A DNA stretch of 64,000 nucleotides, taken from the NCBI GenBank assembly GCA_002898375.1, contig BEIN01000002.1:150507-214506 (forward strand), in the 5' to 3' direction. Below, in pieces: positions 35,447 through 44,680 of this stretch (position 1 is its first letter; every line of letters begins with the position of its first letter). The DNA is from a bacterium HR37. GTDB taxonomy: Bacteria > Desulfobacterota_D > UBA1144 > Nemesobacterales > CSP1-2. The notes under the pieces were generated by a model. The model ran no database searches. It was given only the letters and a program-made list of their open reading frames with translations, and had not been told where the DNA came from. Position numbers and translations under genes: made by a program.

Positions 35447-36952
35447 CTATTCTTCCTTTTTTGACTCTATAGAGCTTACCCATTCTTTTATCTTCTGCGA
35501 AGCCACCTCTCTTCCTCCCAGTCCAAACGCTATGGCCGTTGCTACGGCAAATGCTCCTATTAAGAGACCAAAAGCCAGGTTTATGATCTCATTTGCCAAT
35601 CCCATTTGGCGCAAGGCTATTGCGCTGGCCAGCACTATGATGGATATGCGTGCTACCGCTGAGAGAAGTCTTGCCTGTGGCATGTTACTGCTTCGAACCA
35701 CATTGTACACTATATTTGCTAGGTAAAGACCTATGGCAAATATTACTATACCCAGTATTATGTGACCGGAAAAAACGAGAAACTGGGCTATAAGACCCGC
35801 TAGGGTTGAGAACCCAAGTATATTTAGGGCCTCTGTTATTGCAAATAGCATTATGGCTACAAGAACAAGGTATCCTGTAATTTCAGAGGGTGTTTTCTCT
35901 CCCTGCTGTGGCTCTTTTCCCAGACCTAGCTTGGCTAAAATTGCATTAAAGCCCATACTGGTTAATACGTTTGTTATAAGTCCTGCAAGTATTTTCCCCA
36001 CTATATAGGCTATTGCAAGAACCAGTATGGCAGCAAATATATCAGGAAGTTTGTCAAGGATCGTATCAAGCATATTGCTTGCCGGCTGGGTTATGGCCTC
36101 CAGTTTAAGGGCATTTAGAGCTGCTATTAGTACGGGAATGAAGATCAGTATGTATACTATAAGCCCAAGAACCCCTGACAGCCTTTGAGTGCCAAGGATC
36201 TGATTAAGACCCACCCTGTCACTTAGCTGGTCTACTCCAACAGCGGCTGTAAGTCCTGTAACTATTCGCTGAACAATGCGGGCAAGAAACCACCCAATTA
36301 GGAGTATTAGGATAGCGGTAAGTATATTGGGTAGAAAAGCAAGTATCTTGTTTACCATTGAGTTAACAGGCTGAAGTAATCCCTGAAGAGCCAAGGCATT
36401 TAGTATGGCCGGTAGGAAAAGTAGAAAAATGAGATAGTAGATTGCATCAGCCAGTGTTTTTGTGATAGGTACCTGTTTTTCTTTCTCAAAACCAACGCTT
36501 CTTCCAAAACGCTCATCTATCTTTGCTGCGTTTAAAATGCGAAGCAGTATTGCTCTTAATACGTTACCAACTATCCAGGCTATAAGGAGAAGTAAAGCTG
36601 CACTAAAGAGTCTTGGGGCGAATTCAAAGACCTCATTTAAGAACCTGTTAAGCGGTTCAGTAATAAGGGTGATTCCAAGAACCTGAAAGAAACCAACTAG
36701 GACAAATAGCATGATTATATAGTATATTCCTTTTGATATCCATAGCCCTGTATCCACACCTTCTGCTTTCTCTTTGCCCATTATCCAGTTTGCCAGTTTC
36801 TCATCTAGCTTTGTGCGTTGAAGTGCTTTGCGGGTTAGGTTGGAAACTGCTAGTGCAACTACCCATCCAATTACCAGTACGGCTATTGCTGCAATAAGCA
36901 CTGGCAAATAAGACCATATTAGTTGAAATGCATTATCTAAACTCTGTGTCAT
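35447..36952 (-). CDS. Repeat membrane protein of the MscS-associated TM-helix family (CmpX-like)
   Basis: 501 residues built from about five copies of a ~80-110 residue unit. Each unit has a hydrophobic helix of the type P-x-x-x-A-A-I-x-V-L-x-I-G-W followed by a short amphipathic stretch and a helix pair; compare residues ~14-34, ~110-130, ~200-220, ~300-320 and ~395-415. Homologues (PF05552-type, CmpX) associate with osmotic stress. AGGAGG precedes the ATG and a promoter lies 29-58 bases before it. Confidence 0.85.
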   Translation of the reverse strand: MTQSLDNAFQLIWSYLPVLIAAIAVLVIGWVVALAVSNLTRKALQRTKLDEKLANWIMGKEKAEGVDTGLWISKGIYYIIMLFVLVGFFQVLGITLITEPLNRFLNEVFEFAPRLFSAALLLLIAWIVGNVLRAILLRILNAAKIDERFGRSVGFEKEKQVPITKTLADAIYYLIFLLFLPAILNALALQGLLQPVNSMVNKILAFLPNILTAILILLIGWFLARIVQRIVTGLTAAVGVDQLSDRVGLNQILGTQRLSGVLGLIVYILIFIPVLIAALNALKLEAITQPASNMLDTILDKLPDIFAAILVLAIAYIVGKILAGLITNVLTSMGFNAILAKLGLGKEPQQGEKTPSEITGYLVLVAIMLFAITEALNILGFSTLAGLIAQFLVFSGHIILGIVIFAIGLYLANIVYNVVRSSNMPQARLLSAVARISIIVLASAIALRQMGLANEIINLAFGLLIGAFAVATAIAFGLGGREVASQKIKEWVSSIESKKEE

Positions 36953-36980
36953 GTCTGCACCTCCTTAGATTTATTCTTAT

Positions 36981-37010
36981 ATTCTAGTATTTAAAGGGTT
37001 TCATTGTCAA
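36981..37010 (-). promoter_or_regulatory. Promoter of the CmpX-like gene
   Basis: Minus strand: TTGACA at 37010-37005, 18-base spacer, TAGAAT at 36986-36981. A leader of about 20-25 bases ends in AGGAGG. Confidence 0.6.
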
Positions 37011-37230
37011 TTTAGGATTAAACCATCGAATATATACTGCATATATAAAATATCCAACTAATATATATAATATCTGTAATTGTGGTTTTATTGATTTATG
37101 ATTTATTGTTTGTTACTATTATAAAAAATCTAAAAATCTTAGAAAAAATCTTAGAAGAAATCGGAAAAATGGTGTTTTAAATGAGTCCAAGCAGGATATT
37201 AGGAAACACTATTTTCAAAGGAGGAGAAAA
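37011..37230. other. AT-rich intergenic region between divergent genes
   Basis: The richest A+T stretch in the window, with alternating TA runs around 37028-37072. It contains the asnB promoter (37091-37119) and, in the predicted asnB leader, two to three copies of a unit AAAAAATCTTAG between 37123 and 37161. No reading frame of note was seen. Confidence 0.6.
37091..37119 (+). promoter_or_regulatory. Promoter of asnB
   Basis: TTGATT at 37091-37096, 17-base spacer, TACTAT at 37114-37119. The predicted leader is about 105 bases, the longest in the window. Confidence 0.5.
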
Positions 37231-38877
37231 ATGTGTGGTATATGTGGTTTTATAGACCACAAACCAAGATCCGCACTAGATACTGTGGATATGTTGATTA
37301 GGTTAAGACATCGAGGGCCTGACCAGGCAGGCATATACATTGATGGGATAACATTTCAGGTTAAAGATACTGAGGAGTTAAGAGGGATAGATGCCAAGGG
37401 TAGAGTTTCTCTTGGGCAATCCAGACTTGAGATTGTTGGAGGGGAAGAGGGGATTCAACCAATTTCTGGAAGGGTTTTAACAATTGTACACAATGGAGAA
37501 ATATACAATTACAGGGAACTTAGGGAGCTAATTGGTTCTCCCGATATGAGAAGTACAAGTGATAGTGAGGTTCTTGTTCGCTTTATTGAGCTCTTCTACG
37601 GTGGAAACCTGCTTGAAGCGGTAAAGAAAGCCATGCCATTTCTTGATGGAATGTATGTCTTTGCCGTAACGGATGGAAAGACCCTTGTGCTTGCAAGAGA
37701 TCCAATCGGCAAAAAACCCGTTTATTTTACGGATGGTTTTCCTTTCTTCTTTGCATCGGAAAGAAAGGCTCTTATTAAGGTAAAGGGGAGCAACCAAATA
37801 AAGAGACTCCCCCCAGGGGTAATTCTGGAGGTATCAGAGAACGAAATAAGGGTTGAGAGGGGATATAGCATAGAGAAACCCCCCATTGAGATTAACGATA
37901 TGGAAGAGGCCATCTCTGCGTATGAGAGGGCCTTTGACAGGGCAGTGCGAAAAAGGATTTCTGGCCTTAAGAGGGTTGGGGTACTTTTTTCCGGTGGGAT
38001 TGACAGTGTCTTGGTAAGCAGAGCCCTTCAGCTTTACGGCTGTGATATTACCTGTTATTCCGTTGGTGCTGAGGATGGGGATGATATTAAAATGGCACTG
38101 AAAGTAGCCAGAGAACTTGGGTTTAGGATCAGGGTTAAGTACCTTACCGAAGAGCTTATAGAGGAACTTTTACCCGAAATTGTAGAGGCTATAGAGCTAA
38201 ATGGCCTTATACAGGTTGAGGCTGCAATTCCAATGTATATAGCTGCAAGGATGTGTAGGGAGGATAACCACAAGGTGATGTTTACTGGACAGGGAGCAGA
38301 TGAGCTTTTTGCAGGATACTCCTGGTACAACGATGTTGTAAGGGAAGATGGCTACACTGCACTTCACCTGAGGTTATGGGAGGATATAGAGAGCCTCTAT
38401 ATAGATACCCTTGAGAGGGAAGACAGGATGGCTATGGCCCATGCAATTGAGCTAAGAGCTCCCTTTCTGGACAGGGAGTTGATAAGAACGGCAATGAGAA
38501 TATCCCCCAGACTGAAGATAAGGGATGCAGGTGATCCTTACAGAAAGATTGTTCACAGAGAGCTTGCACTCAGAAAAGGAATTCCACTTGAGATTGCTTA
38601 TCGTAAAAAATCTCGTGCTCAGGATGGCACTGGTGTTCATAATATGATTGAGTCCCTTGCGAAGAGGTACTTTAAGGGAAGGAGTTTTAAGCGTGTAAAC
38701 GTTTTGGATTACGGAAGCAACTATCGCTACCTTGATGAAGAGTACTCAACTCCTGAGGCCGAGGCTTTTTTAGATGAGATTGCAAAGAGAAATAATGTCT
38801 GGTTTCTTGCCCGAAGTGATGAGGATTCTATAAAGGCTTCAGCGTACCAGACCAACCTATTGCGGAAACTTACCTAA
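37231..38877 (+). CDS. asnB: Asparagine synthetase, glutamine-hydrolysing
   Basis: 548 residues, like E. coli AsnB. The mature N-terminal Cys of the glutaminase is present (M-C-G-I-C-G-F), with R-H-R-G-P-D and N-G-E-I-Y-N-Y. The synthetase half has the PPi loop L-F-S-G-G-I-D-S near residue 252 and G-Q-G-A-D-E-L-F-A-G-Y near 353. It amidates aspartate (or another carboxylate in relatives). AAAGGAGG precedes the ATG. It leads a plus-strand run of dehydrogenase, symporter, aminotransferase and tldDE genes. Confidence 0.92.
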   Translation: MCGICGFIDHKPRSALDTVDMLIRLRHRGPDQAGIYIDGITFQVKDTEELRGIDAKGRVSLGQSRLEIVGGEEGIQPISGRVLTIVHNGEIYNYRELRELIGSPDMRSTSDSEVLVRFIELFYGGNLLEAVKKAMPFLDGMYVFAVTDGKTLVLARDPIGKKPVYFTDGFPFFFASERKALIKVKGSNQIKRLPPGVILEVSENEIRVERGYSIEKPPIEINDMEEAISAYERAFDRAVRKRISGLKRVGVLFSGGIDSVLVSRALQLYGCDITCYSVGAEDGDDIKMALKVARELGFRIRVKYLTEELIEELLPEIVEAIELNGLIQVEAAIPMYIAARMCREDNHKVMFTGQGADELFAGYSWYNDVVREDGYTALHLRLWEDIESLYIDTLEREDRMAMAHAIELRAPFLDRELIRTAMRISPRLKIRDAGDPYRKIVHRELALRKGIPLEIAYRKKSRAQDGTGVHNMIESLAKRYFKGRSFKRVNVLDYGSNYRYLDEEYSTPEAEAFLDEIAKRNNVWFLARSDEDSIKASAYQTNLLRKLT

Positions 38878-38912
38878 GAGAATCTTTTTGTCTACTCTAA
38901 GGAGGTGTATCC

Positions 38913-39929
38913 ATGCCTAGGGAATTTAGGATTGGGATAATAGGAAACGGTAACATATACAATCTGGCCCACAGACCTGCCTGGAGGGATATAGAAAGTG
39001 CAAGGGTTGTTGCCACGTGTGATGTGGTTGAAGAAAGGGCAAAGAAGGCATCTAAAGATTTCGGAATAGATAGGTACTACAGAGACTTTAGGGACCTTAT
39101 CAAGGAAGATGACATAGATGTGGTTGATATCTGCACTCCAAGCCACACGCATGCAGAGATATCCATAAGGGCAATGGAGTCAGGAAAACACGTTATATGT
39201 GAAAAACCTATAGCTACTACCCTTGGTGATTCAAAAAAGATGATTGAAGCCTCAAGACGAAATGGTGTACATCTTTTTATTGGACACACAAGACGCTTTG
39301 ATGACAGATGGGTGCAGATTAAAGAGGTTATAGATGAGGGACGAATTGGGGAGGTTGTCAACGTAAGGAGAACAGAGAGATCGTGGGCTGGTTTTCCAGG
39401 GGATGATTGGCACTGGAGGAGGGAAAACGGAGGTGTCGTTGTTGACCTTGGAGTGCATGTGGTAGACCTGGCAAGGTGGTTTTTGGGAGAGGAGCCGGTT
39501 GAGGTTTTTGCAAAGCTAAAAAGCATAAGGGAGGAAGCCAGGGTTTATGGGTGTTACGATTTTGGGGTTATGATTATTTACTTTACGGGTGGTAAACAGG
39601 CCCTTCTTGAGGTAAGCTGGGTTCACCCTAAGGCGTATGCTCCTTTTTACTCTTCAACGGAGGTAATAGGGACAAAGGGAAAGATTCAACACAGTGATAG
39701 GGATTCCAATCCTGCCTTTATAGTGGATAATAATGAGGTTAGGTTTCCGATGTTTTCACCGTTGCTTTCATCTATGCCTTATGTGTTTACAAAAGAGTTC
39801 TCTCATTTTCTGGATTGTATAGAAAACGGAAGCAAACCGAAAATTACAATGGAAGACGCTGATATGGCACTTAGGGTAATAGTTTCTGCTATAAAGTCTT
39901 CAGAAGAGGGAAGACCCGTAAGAATATAG
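38913..39929 (+). CDS. Gfo/Idh/MocA-family oxidoreductase (1)
   Basis: 338 residues. Rossmann start I-G-I-I-G-N-G-N-I near residue 7, D-V-V-D-I-C-T-P-S-H-T-H near 75, C-E-K-P-I-A-T-T with the conserved Lys near 100, and G-G-V-V-V-D-L-G-V-H-V-V-D with the catalytic His near 175. It oxidises or reduces a sugar or cyclitol with NAD(P); substrate unknown. AAGGAGG precedes the ATG. Another member of the family follows at 24 bases. Confidence 0.92.
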   Translation: MPREFRIGIIGNGNIYNLAHRPAWRDIESARVVATCDVVEERAKKASKDFGIDRYYRDFRDLIKEDDIDVVDICTPSHTHAEISIRAMESGKHVICEKPIATTLGDSKKMIEASRRNGVHLFIGHTRRFDDRWVQIKEVIDEGRIGEVVNVRRTERSWAGFPGDDWHWRRENGGVVVDLGVHVVDLARWFLGEEPVEVFAKLKSIREEARVYGCYDFGVMIIYFTGGKQALLEVSWVHPKAYAPFYSSTEVIGTKGKIQHSDRDSNPAFIVDNNEVRFPMFSPLLSSMPYVFTKEFSHFLDCIENGSKPKITMEDADMALRVIVSAIKSSEEGRPVRI

Positions 39930-39953
39930 TCTGTAAGAAGGAGGGGATCTATT

Positions 39954-40970
39954 ATGCTACGCTTTGGAATAGTGGGGTACGACCATCCTCATATTATCAG
40001 ATACGCTCCTACTATAGCAACGCACAGACACATTAGATTAACTGCTATAGCGGCTATCGGCTTAAATAAGGAGATGGCAAAAAAAGATGCAGAGAGGTTT
40101 GGGAGCAGATACTATGAGGATTTAGAGGAGTTTGTTTCATCTGAAGAGCTAGATGCTATCTATATTGCAACGGATCCTTCAAGGCACCTTGAGGTGGTAA
40201 GCAAGACCGCCCCTAAGGGGGTGCATATACTCTGTGATAAACCAATCGCTATAAGCTTAAAAGAAGCCGATGAGATTATCTCTTTGGCAGAGAAAAACGG
40301 GGTTAAACTCATGGTTCCTTTTAATCCCCCTTATCAACTGGGTGTTATAAGAATGAAAGAGATGATAGAGAAAGGGGAGTTTGGTGACATCTACAATCTA
40401 AATGCTACGAAGTACGGAAAGATTCCAACAACTATAAAGGGAATGGATACCTCCTGGTTTCTGGATAAAAGCAGGGCAGGGTTTGGAGGGTTTGCAGATA
40501 TTGGTATCCATGCAGTCTATGGGCTTATGTGGCTTATCCAAAAACCCGTAAAAAGGGTTTATGCAAAGATAGAGAGAAAGCTCTACAAAGAGATACCGGT
40601 GGATGATATAGGTGTTGCTCTTATGGAGTTTGAAGGTGGTACTGTTGGAACGGTATCGGCTGGATGGGCAAATCCCCTGGGGTTTCCAACCCATCTTGAT
40701 GCAACGTTTGAGGTGCTTGGCTCCAAAGGGGCAATGGTTGTAGCCAAGCCGTATCACGACTTTAAGGTGTTTGATCAGGAAAAAACAGAGTCTGTAAACT
40801 GGTGGAGGGTGGATATTACAAGGCTCGTTGATGAGTTTGTAATGTCCATACTTGAGAACAGAGAGCCTGCAATAACAGGTAAAGATGCAAGAGATGCTCT
40901 TGAGGTTGTGGTTGCTGCCTACAGATCATCAGAAACCGGAACTGAGGTAACCTTGCCCCTTACGGTATGA
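39954..40970 (+). CDS. Gfo/Idh/MocA-family oxidoreductase (2)
   Basis: 338 residues. F-G-I-V-G-Y-D-H-P-H near residue 3 in place of the usual G-x-G-x-x-G, D-A-I-Y-I-A-T-D-P-S-R-H near 64, C-D-K-P-I-A-I-S near 93, and G-F-A-D-I-G-I-H-A-V-Y with the His near 180. It differs clearly from its neighbour, so the pair are probably two steps or two subunits rather than a recent duplication. AAGGAGGGG precedes the ATG. Confidence 0.9.
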   Translation: MLRFGIVGYDHPHIIRYAPTIATHRHIRLTAIAAIGLNKEMAKKDAERFGSRYYEDLEEFVSSEELDAIYIATDPSRHLEVVSKTAPKGVHILCDKPIAISLKEADEIISLAEKNGVKLMVPFNPPYQLGVIRMKEMIEKGEFGDIYNLNATKYGKIPTTIKGMDTSWFLDKSRAGFGGFADIGIHAVYGLMWLIQKPVKRVYAKIERKLYKEIPVDDIGVALMEFEGGTVGTVSAGWANPLGFPTHLDATFEVLGSKGAMVVAKPYHDFKVFDQEKTESVNWWRVDITRLVDEFVMSILENREPAITGKDARDALEVVVAAYRSSETGTEVTLPLTV

Positions 40971-40992
40971 AATCTGGATATATCGGTATGCT

Positions 40993-42571
40993 ATGAATAT
41001 ACTGGACTGGATTGTTGTAATAGTATATGCACTAGGGCTTATAGTTTTTAGCAGACACCTTGGAAAGAAACAGCTAAATACAGAGGATTACTATCTTGGG
41101 GGACGAAAGATCTCATGGTTGGCCACAGGCCTATCTACCATGGCTACACAGCTTGGAGCAATAAGCTTTGTTTCTGCTCCTGCTTTTGTGGCACTAAAGC
41201 CCAATGGAGGGCTTATATGGCTTGGATACGAGTTTGCGGTGCCAATTGCCATGGTTTTTTTTGATGGCCTTTATTGTTCCGGTGCTGCACAGAGCTAGGG
41301 TGGTAAGCATTTATGAGTACCTTGAAAGAAGGTTTGATTCCCAAACTAGGTTTCTTATAAGCTTTATCTTTCAGATAAGCCGTGCTCTTGCAACCGGTGT
41401 AAGTATTTATGCTGTTGGTATAGTGCTTTCAGCGATCTTGGGGCTTTCTCTATTTTCTACAATCATCCTTATAGGGATTATTACGGTTGTTTACGATACC
41501 CTCGGAGGGATAAAAGCCGTTATCTACAGTGATGTTATCCAGATGCTTATACTTATTGCGGGAATAGCTTTATGCACTTTTTTTGCCTATGAGCTCTCAG
41601 GTGGTTGGACAGAGGCAATTTCTACCATTCCACATGATAGGCTGCGTATCCTGGATATAGAAAGTCATGGATTTGGAGACGGAAACGATTTTAGCTTCTG
41701 GGCACTGGTTATAGGTGGGTTTTTTCTCTATGCCTCATACTACGGGTGTGATCAGAGCCAGATTCAGCGCGAGATGTCTGTAAGAAGTGTCAGTGATGTA
41801 AGAAAGTCCCTTATGTTTAACGGTGTATTTAGGTTTCCTCTGGTTGTTATGTACTGCACCATGGGGATCTTTATAGGTGCTTTTGCAATTAAAAACAGGG
41901 AGTTTATGAGCCTTATTCCCAAAGATAAGGTTGATTACATGGTACCCGTTTTTGTTCTCAATTTTCTTCCTCACGGGATAATAGGGTTTATAGTGATCTC
42001 CATTCTTGCTGCTTTTATGTCAAGCCTGGATTCTGCAATTAACTCCTTAAGTGCTGCCACCATGCGTGATATCTATCAACGCTACATAAGGCCGGATGCC
42101 GATGAGAATCACTACTTTCTTTGGTCAAAAGTATTTACCGTCTTCTGGGGTATAGTCTGCACCGGGTTTGCTTTTGTTGTGGGTGGGATATCAGAAACTG
42201 TAATTGAGGCCATAAACAAAGTTGGCTCTGTTTTCTATGGACCGATCCTTGCTGCCTTTGTTCTAGGTATCTTGGTTAAGAGAACAACTCCAGCGGGGGT
42301 AAAAATGGGTGTTCTATCCGGGGTAATTCTAAATCTGGTGCTTTGGTTTGGATTCCCGGGTGTTTCATGGCTTTGGTGGAACGCTACAGGTTGCATTACA
42401 GCGGTTCTGGTTGGTTACTTATGGAGTGTGCTTATACCCGGTAGCAGCTCTTCAAAAGACCCTGTGCAAGGTCTTCAGGTAAGATGGAAACCGAGTTATG
42501 TGTTTTTGCTGCTCTATTTCTTTGGAATTATCCTAGCTAGTTTTTTGCTTGAGCGCATTTTAGTAGTTTGA
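40993..42571 (+). pseudogene. Sodium:solute symporter (SSS), frameshifted at a T8 run
   Basis: The first frame (40993-41298) has the SSS start: I-V-V-I-V-Y-A-L-G, E-D-Y-Y-L-G-G-R-K-I-S-W and T-Q-L-G-A-I-S-F-V. Homology continues in another frame from about 41263 to 42571 (I-P-V-L-H-R-A-R-V-V-S-I-Y-E-Y-L-like, Y-D-T-L-G-G-I-K-A-V, S-S-L-D-S-A-I-N-S). Removing one T from the eight at 41255-41262 joins them into one frame of 525 residues, the family length. It could be a real mutation, a read error, or slippage in transcription. It probably takes up a sugar or similar solute with Na+. Confidence 0.85.
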
Positions 42572-42596
42572 ATGTTTGTCTTTTGATTTGTATATT
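42568..42596 (+). promoter_or_regulatory. Promoter before the secreted unknown
   Basis: TTGAAT at 42568-42573, 17-base spacer, TATATT at 42591-42596, starting at the stop codon of the symporter gene. The leader of about 30 bases contains AAAAGGGG. Confidence 0.6.
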
Positions 42597-42632
42597 TAGA
42601 GATTAAAAAGTCTAAAAAAAGGGGTTTAAGAT

Positions 42633-43256
42633 ATGAGGTTAGCCTGTGTTGTTTTCCTATCTCTTCTCTTTATTACAGGTTTTGCTTATCCAAAGGAGGA
42701 TACTGAGTCAGCCCTTGGATTTAGCTTTGGTATCTCGAAGAAGGAAGCCTTAGAGATTATAAAGTCCAGGGGGAAAAAGATTGTAGAGGATACGGTAGAC
42801 TCCAAAAAGATTAGAACGGTTGTTTTCGATTCCACAGTTGTTGATCTACCTCTGGATACTTTAGATGCTGAGGTTAGAACGAGTCTTGAATTCTACAGGG
42901 ATAAGCTTCTGTCTTCTTCCCTTCTCCTTAGACCTCGGGATCCGATGGAGCAGCAGGAGCTAGAATCCCAACTCTCTGAGTTCCTTACGGCCAGGTATGG
43001 AGAGCCAGCAAATAGGGAAGAGGTACTTAACATCACCGCTTGGACATGGCATGTAGATGAGGTAAGGGTTATCTTAAGCTCTGATCCGGGTAAGAATCTG
43101 TTAAAGGTTAAGTACATATATGAACCGCTTAACCAGGCAAGAAGAGAGGAGGAGCTTAAACAGAGGCAGAGGGGTAAGCCCTCAGACCCTGCTAGGGAGA
43201 TGTTTATAGAAGGTAACTACAGTGCCCCTTACTATCTTAAAGAGAACCGTCAGTAA
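42633..43256 (+). CDS. Secreted protein of unknown function
   Basis: 207 residues; I do not recognise it. A signal peptide is visible at residues 1-19 (L-A-C-V-V-F-L-S-L-L-F-I-T-G-F-A-Y). The mature part begins with F-G-I-S-K-K-E-A, has a mixed alpha/beta body ending in W-T-W-H-V-D-E-V-R-V-I-L near residue 138, and a charged Arg/Glu/Gln tail. It has its own promoter and an AGGGG site before the ATG. It lies between the symporter and aminotransferase genes. Confidence 0.6.
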   Translation: MRLACVVFLSLLFITGFAYPKEDTESALGFSFGISKKEALEIIKSRGKKIVEDTVDSKKIRTVVFDSTVVDLPLDTLDAEVRTSLEFYRDKLLSSSLLLRPRDPMEQQELESQLSEFLTARYGEPANREEVLNITAWTWHVDEVRVILSSDPGKNLLKVKYIYEPLNQARREEELKQRQRGKPSDPAREMFIEGNYSAPYYLKENRQ

Positions 43257-43306
43257 TCTGTATAAACATCTGGTAAACTTCTCTAAATTGAAAAGGGGTA
43301 TCCTCC

Positions 43307-44656
43307 ATGATAGAGAAGACCTATATAGAGCAGAGACCCATATCCAGGTCCCTTTATGAGAAGGCAATGGGGTTGTTTCCCGGAGGGGTAACCCACGATA
43401 TTCGTTATCTCCTTCCGTTTCCGGTTTACATAAAGGAGGCAAGGGGTTCAAGAAAGTGGGACGTTGATGGAAATGAGTATGTGGATTTTTCAATGGGACA
43501 TGGCGCACTGATTCTTGGACATGGCAGGGAAGAGGTGGTTAATGCTGTAAGGGAGACTGTTTTAAGGGGAACACACTACGGTGGTTCAAGTGAGCTTGAA
43601 ATAAGGTGGGCTGAGTGGGTAAAGAAATTAATCCCATCTGCTGAGAAGGTGAAGTTTACCAGCTCTGGAACGGAGGCCACTCTTCTTGCTGTAAGGATTG
43701 CCCGGGCCTATACTGGAAAAAGTAAGATTGTTAAGTTTTACGGGCACTTTCATGGATGGCATGACTACCTAATAGCTGGGGAGAGGCCTCCTTGGGATGT
43801 GGATCCCATGGGTGTTCCCTATGAGGTTTTAAAAACTGTTGTTGTAATCCCATCTGATCTTTCTGTTCTGGAATCGCTTTTATCTCAGGATAAGGATATA
43901 GCTGGGGTTATAGTTGAGCCAACGGGTGGTTCCTGGGGAAAGGTTCCAATCCCAGAGGGCTTCCTTGCTGGTCTAAGAGATATTACAAGAAAACATAATG
44001 TGGTTTTGATCTTTGATGAGGTTGTAACAGGGTTTAGATGGTCTCCAGGTGGTGTTCAGGGACTCTGTGGCGTTATCCCTGATATAACAACACTTGCTAA
44101 GATACTGGCTGGTGGTTTTCCAGGTGGAGCGGTTGTTGGAAAGGGCCATATAATGGATGTTTTGGGGTTTGGTGGATACGAAGACCACAGGAGGGCAAAA
44201 AGAGTCATACACCAGGGCACGTTTAATGCCAATCCCGTTTCTGCTTCTGCTGGAATAGCCTGTCTTGAGATAGTTTCTACCGGTATCCCTCAGAAAGAGG
44301 CTTCGGAGAAAGCTAGGGAGATAAGGGTTTCTTTAAATGAGGTTATAAGGTTACAAGGTGTTAAGGGATGCGTATATGGGGAGAGCTCCGTTTTTCACAT
44401 AGTGCTTGGGGTAGAGCCTGTGAATTTTAACGGTGGGGATATAAGGGATCCGGGACTTCCAATAGATGTTCTTAAATCAGGAGCCAGAGGGGATGTTTGC
44501 AGGTTGTTTCAGCTTTCTATGTTGGTTGAAGGGGTAGATATATTTCACATGGGTGGTCTTGTCAGTTCCGTGCATACGGATGAGGATATAGAAAAGACAG
44601 TAAGGGCTTTTGAGACAACACTTAAAAGACTAAAAGGTGAAGGTGTTTTGGATTAA
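43307..44656 (+). CDS. HemL-like class III aminotransferase (glutamate-1-semialdehyde aminomutase family)
   Basis: 449 residues. Start region F-P-G-G-V-T-H-D-I-R like GSA aminomutase, D-G-N-E-Y-V-D-F-S-M-G-H-G near residue 52, T-S-S-G-T-E-A-T near 121, F-D-E-V-V-T-G-F-R near 240 and the PLP Lys in L-A-K-I-L-A-G-G-F-P-G-G near 264. GSA aminomutase makes 5-aminolevulinate, but many close relatives act on other substrates. No heme genes are near and it sits with asnB and tldDE, so I do not call it HemL. Confidence 0.85.
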   Translation: MIEKTYIEQRPISRSLYEKAMGLFPGGVTHDIRYLLPFPVYIKEARGSRKWDVDGNEYVDFSMGHGALILGHGREEVVNAVRETVLRGTHYGGSSELEIRWAEWVKKLIPSAEKVKFTSSGTEATLLAVRIARAYTGKSKIVKFYGHFHGWHDYLIAGERPPWDVDPMGVPYEVLKTVVVIPSDLSVLESLLSQDKDIAGVIVEPTGGSWGKVPIPEGFLAGLRDITRKHNVVLIFDEVVTGFRWSPGGVQGLCGVIPDITTLAKILAGGFPGGAVVGKGHIMDVLGFGGYEDHRRAKRVIHQGTFNANPVSASAGIACLEIVSTGIPQKEASEKAREIRVSLNEVIRLQGVKGCVYGESSVFHIVLGVEPVNFNGGDIRDPGLPIDVLKSGARGDVCRLFQLSMLVEGVDIFHMGGLVSSVHTDEDIEKTVRAFETTLKRLKGEGVLD

Positions 44657-44680
44657 GTTTTCCCTTAATGGTTTAGTCCT

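Noticed and set aside
43307..44656. Calling the aminotransferase HemL
   Set aside because: No heme genes nearby and many HemL-like enzymes act on other substrates; left as family only.
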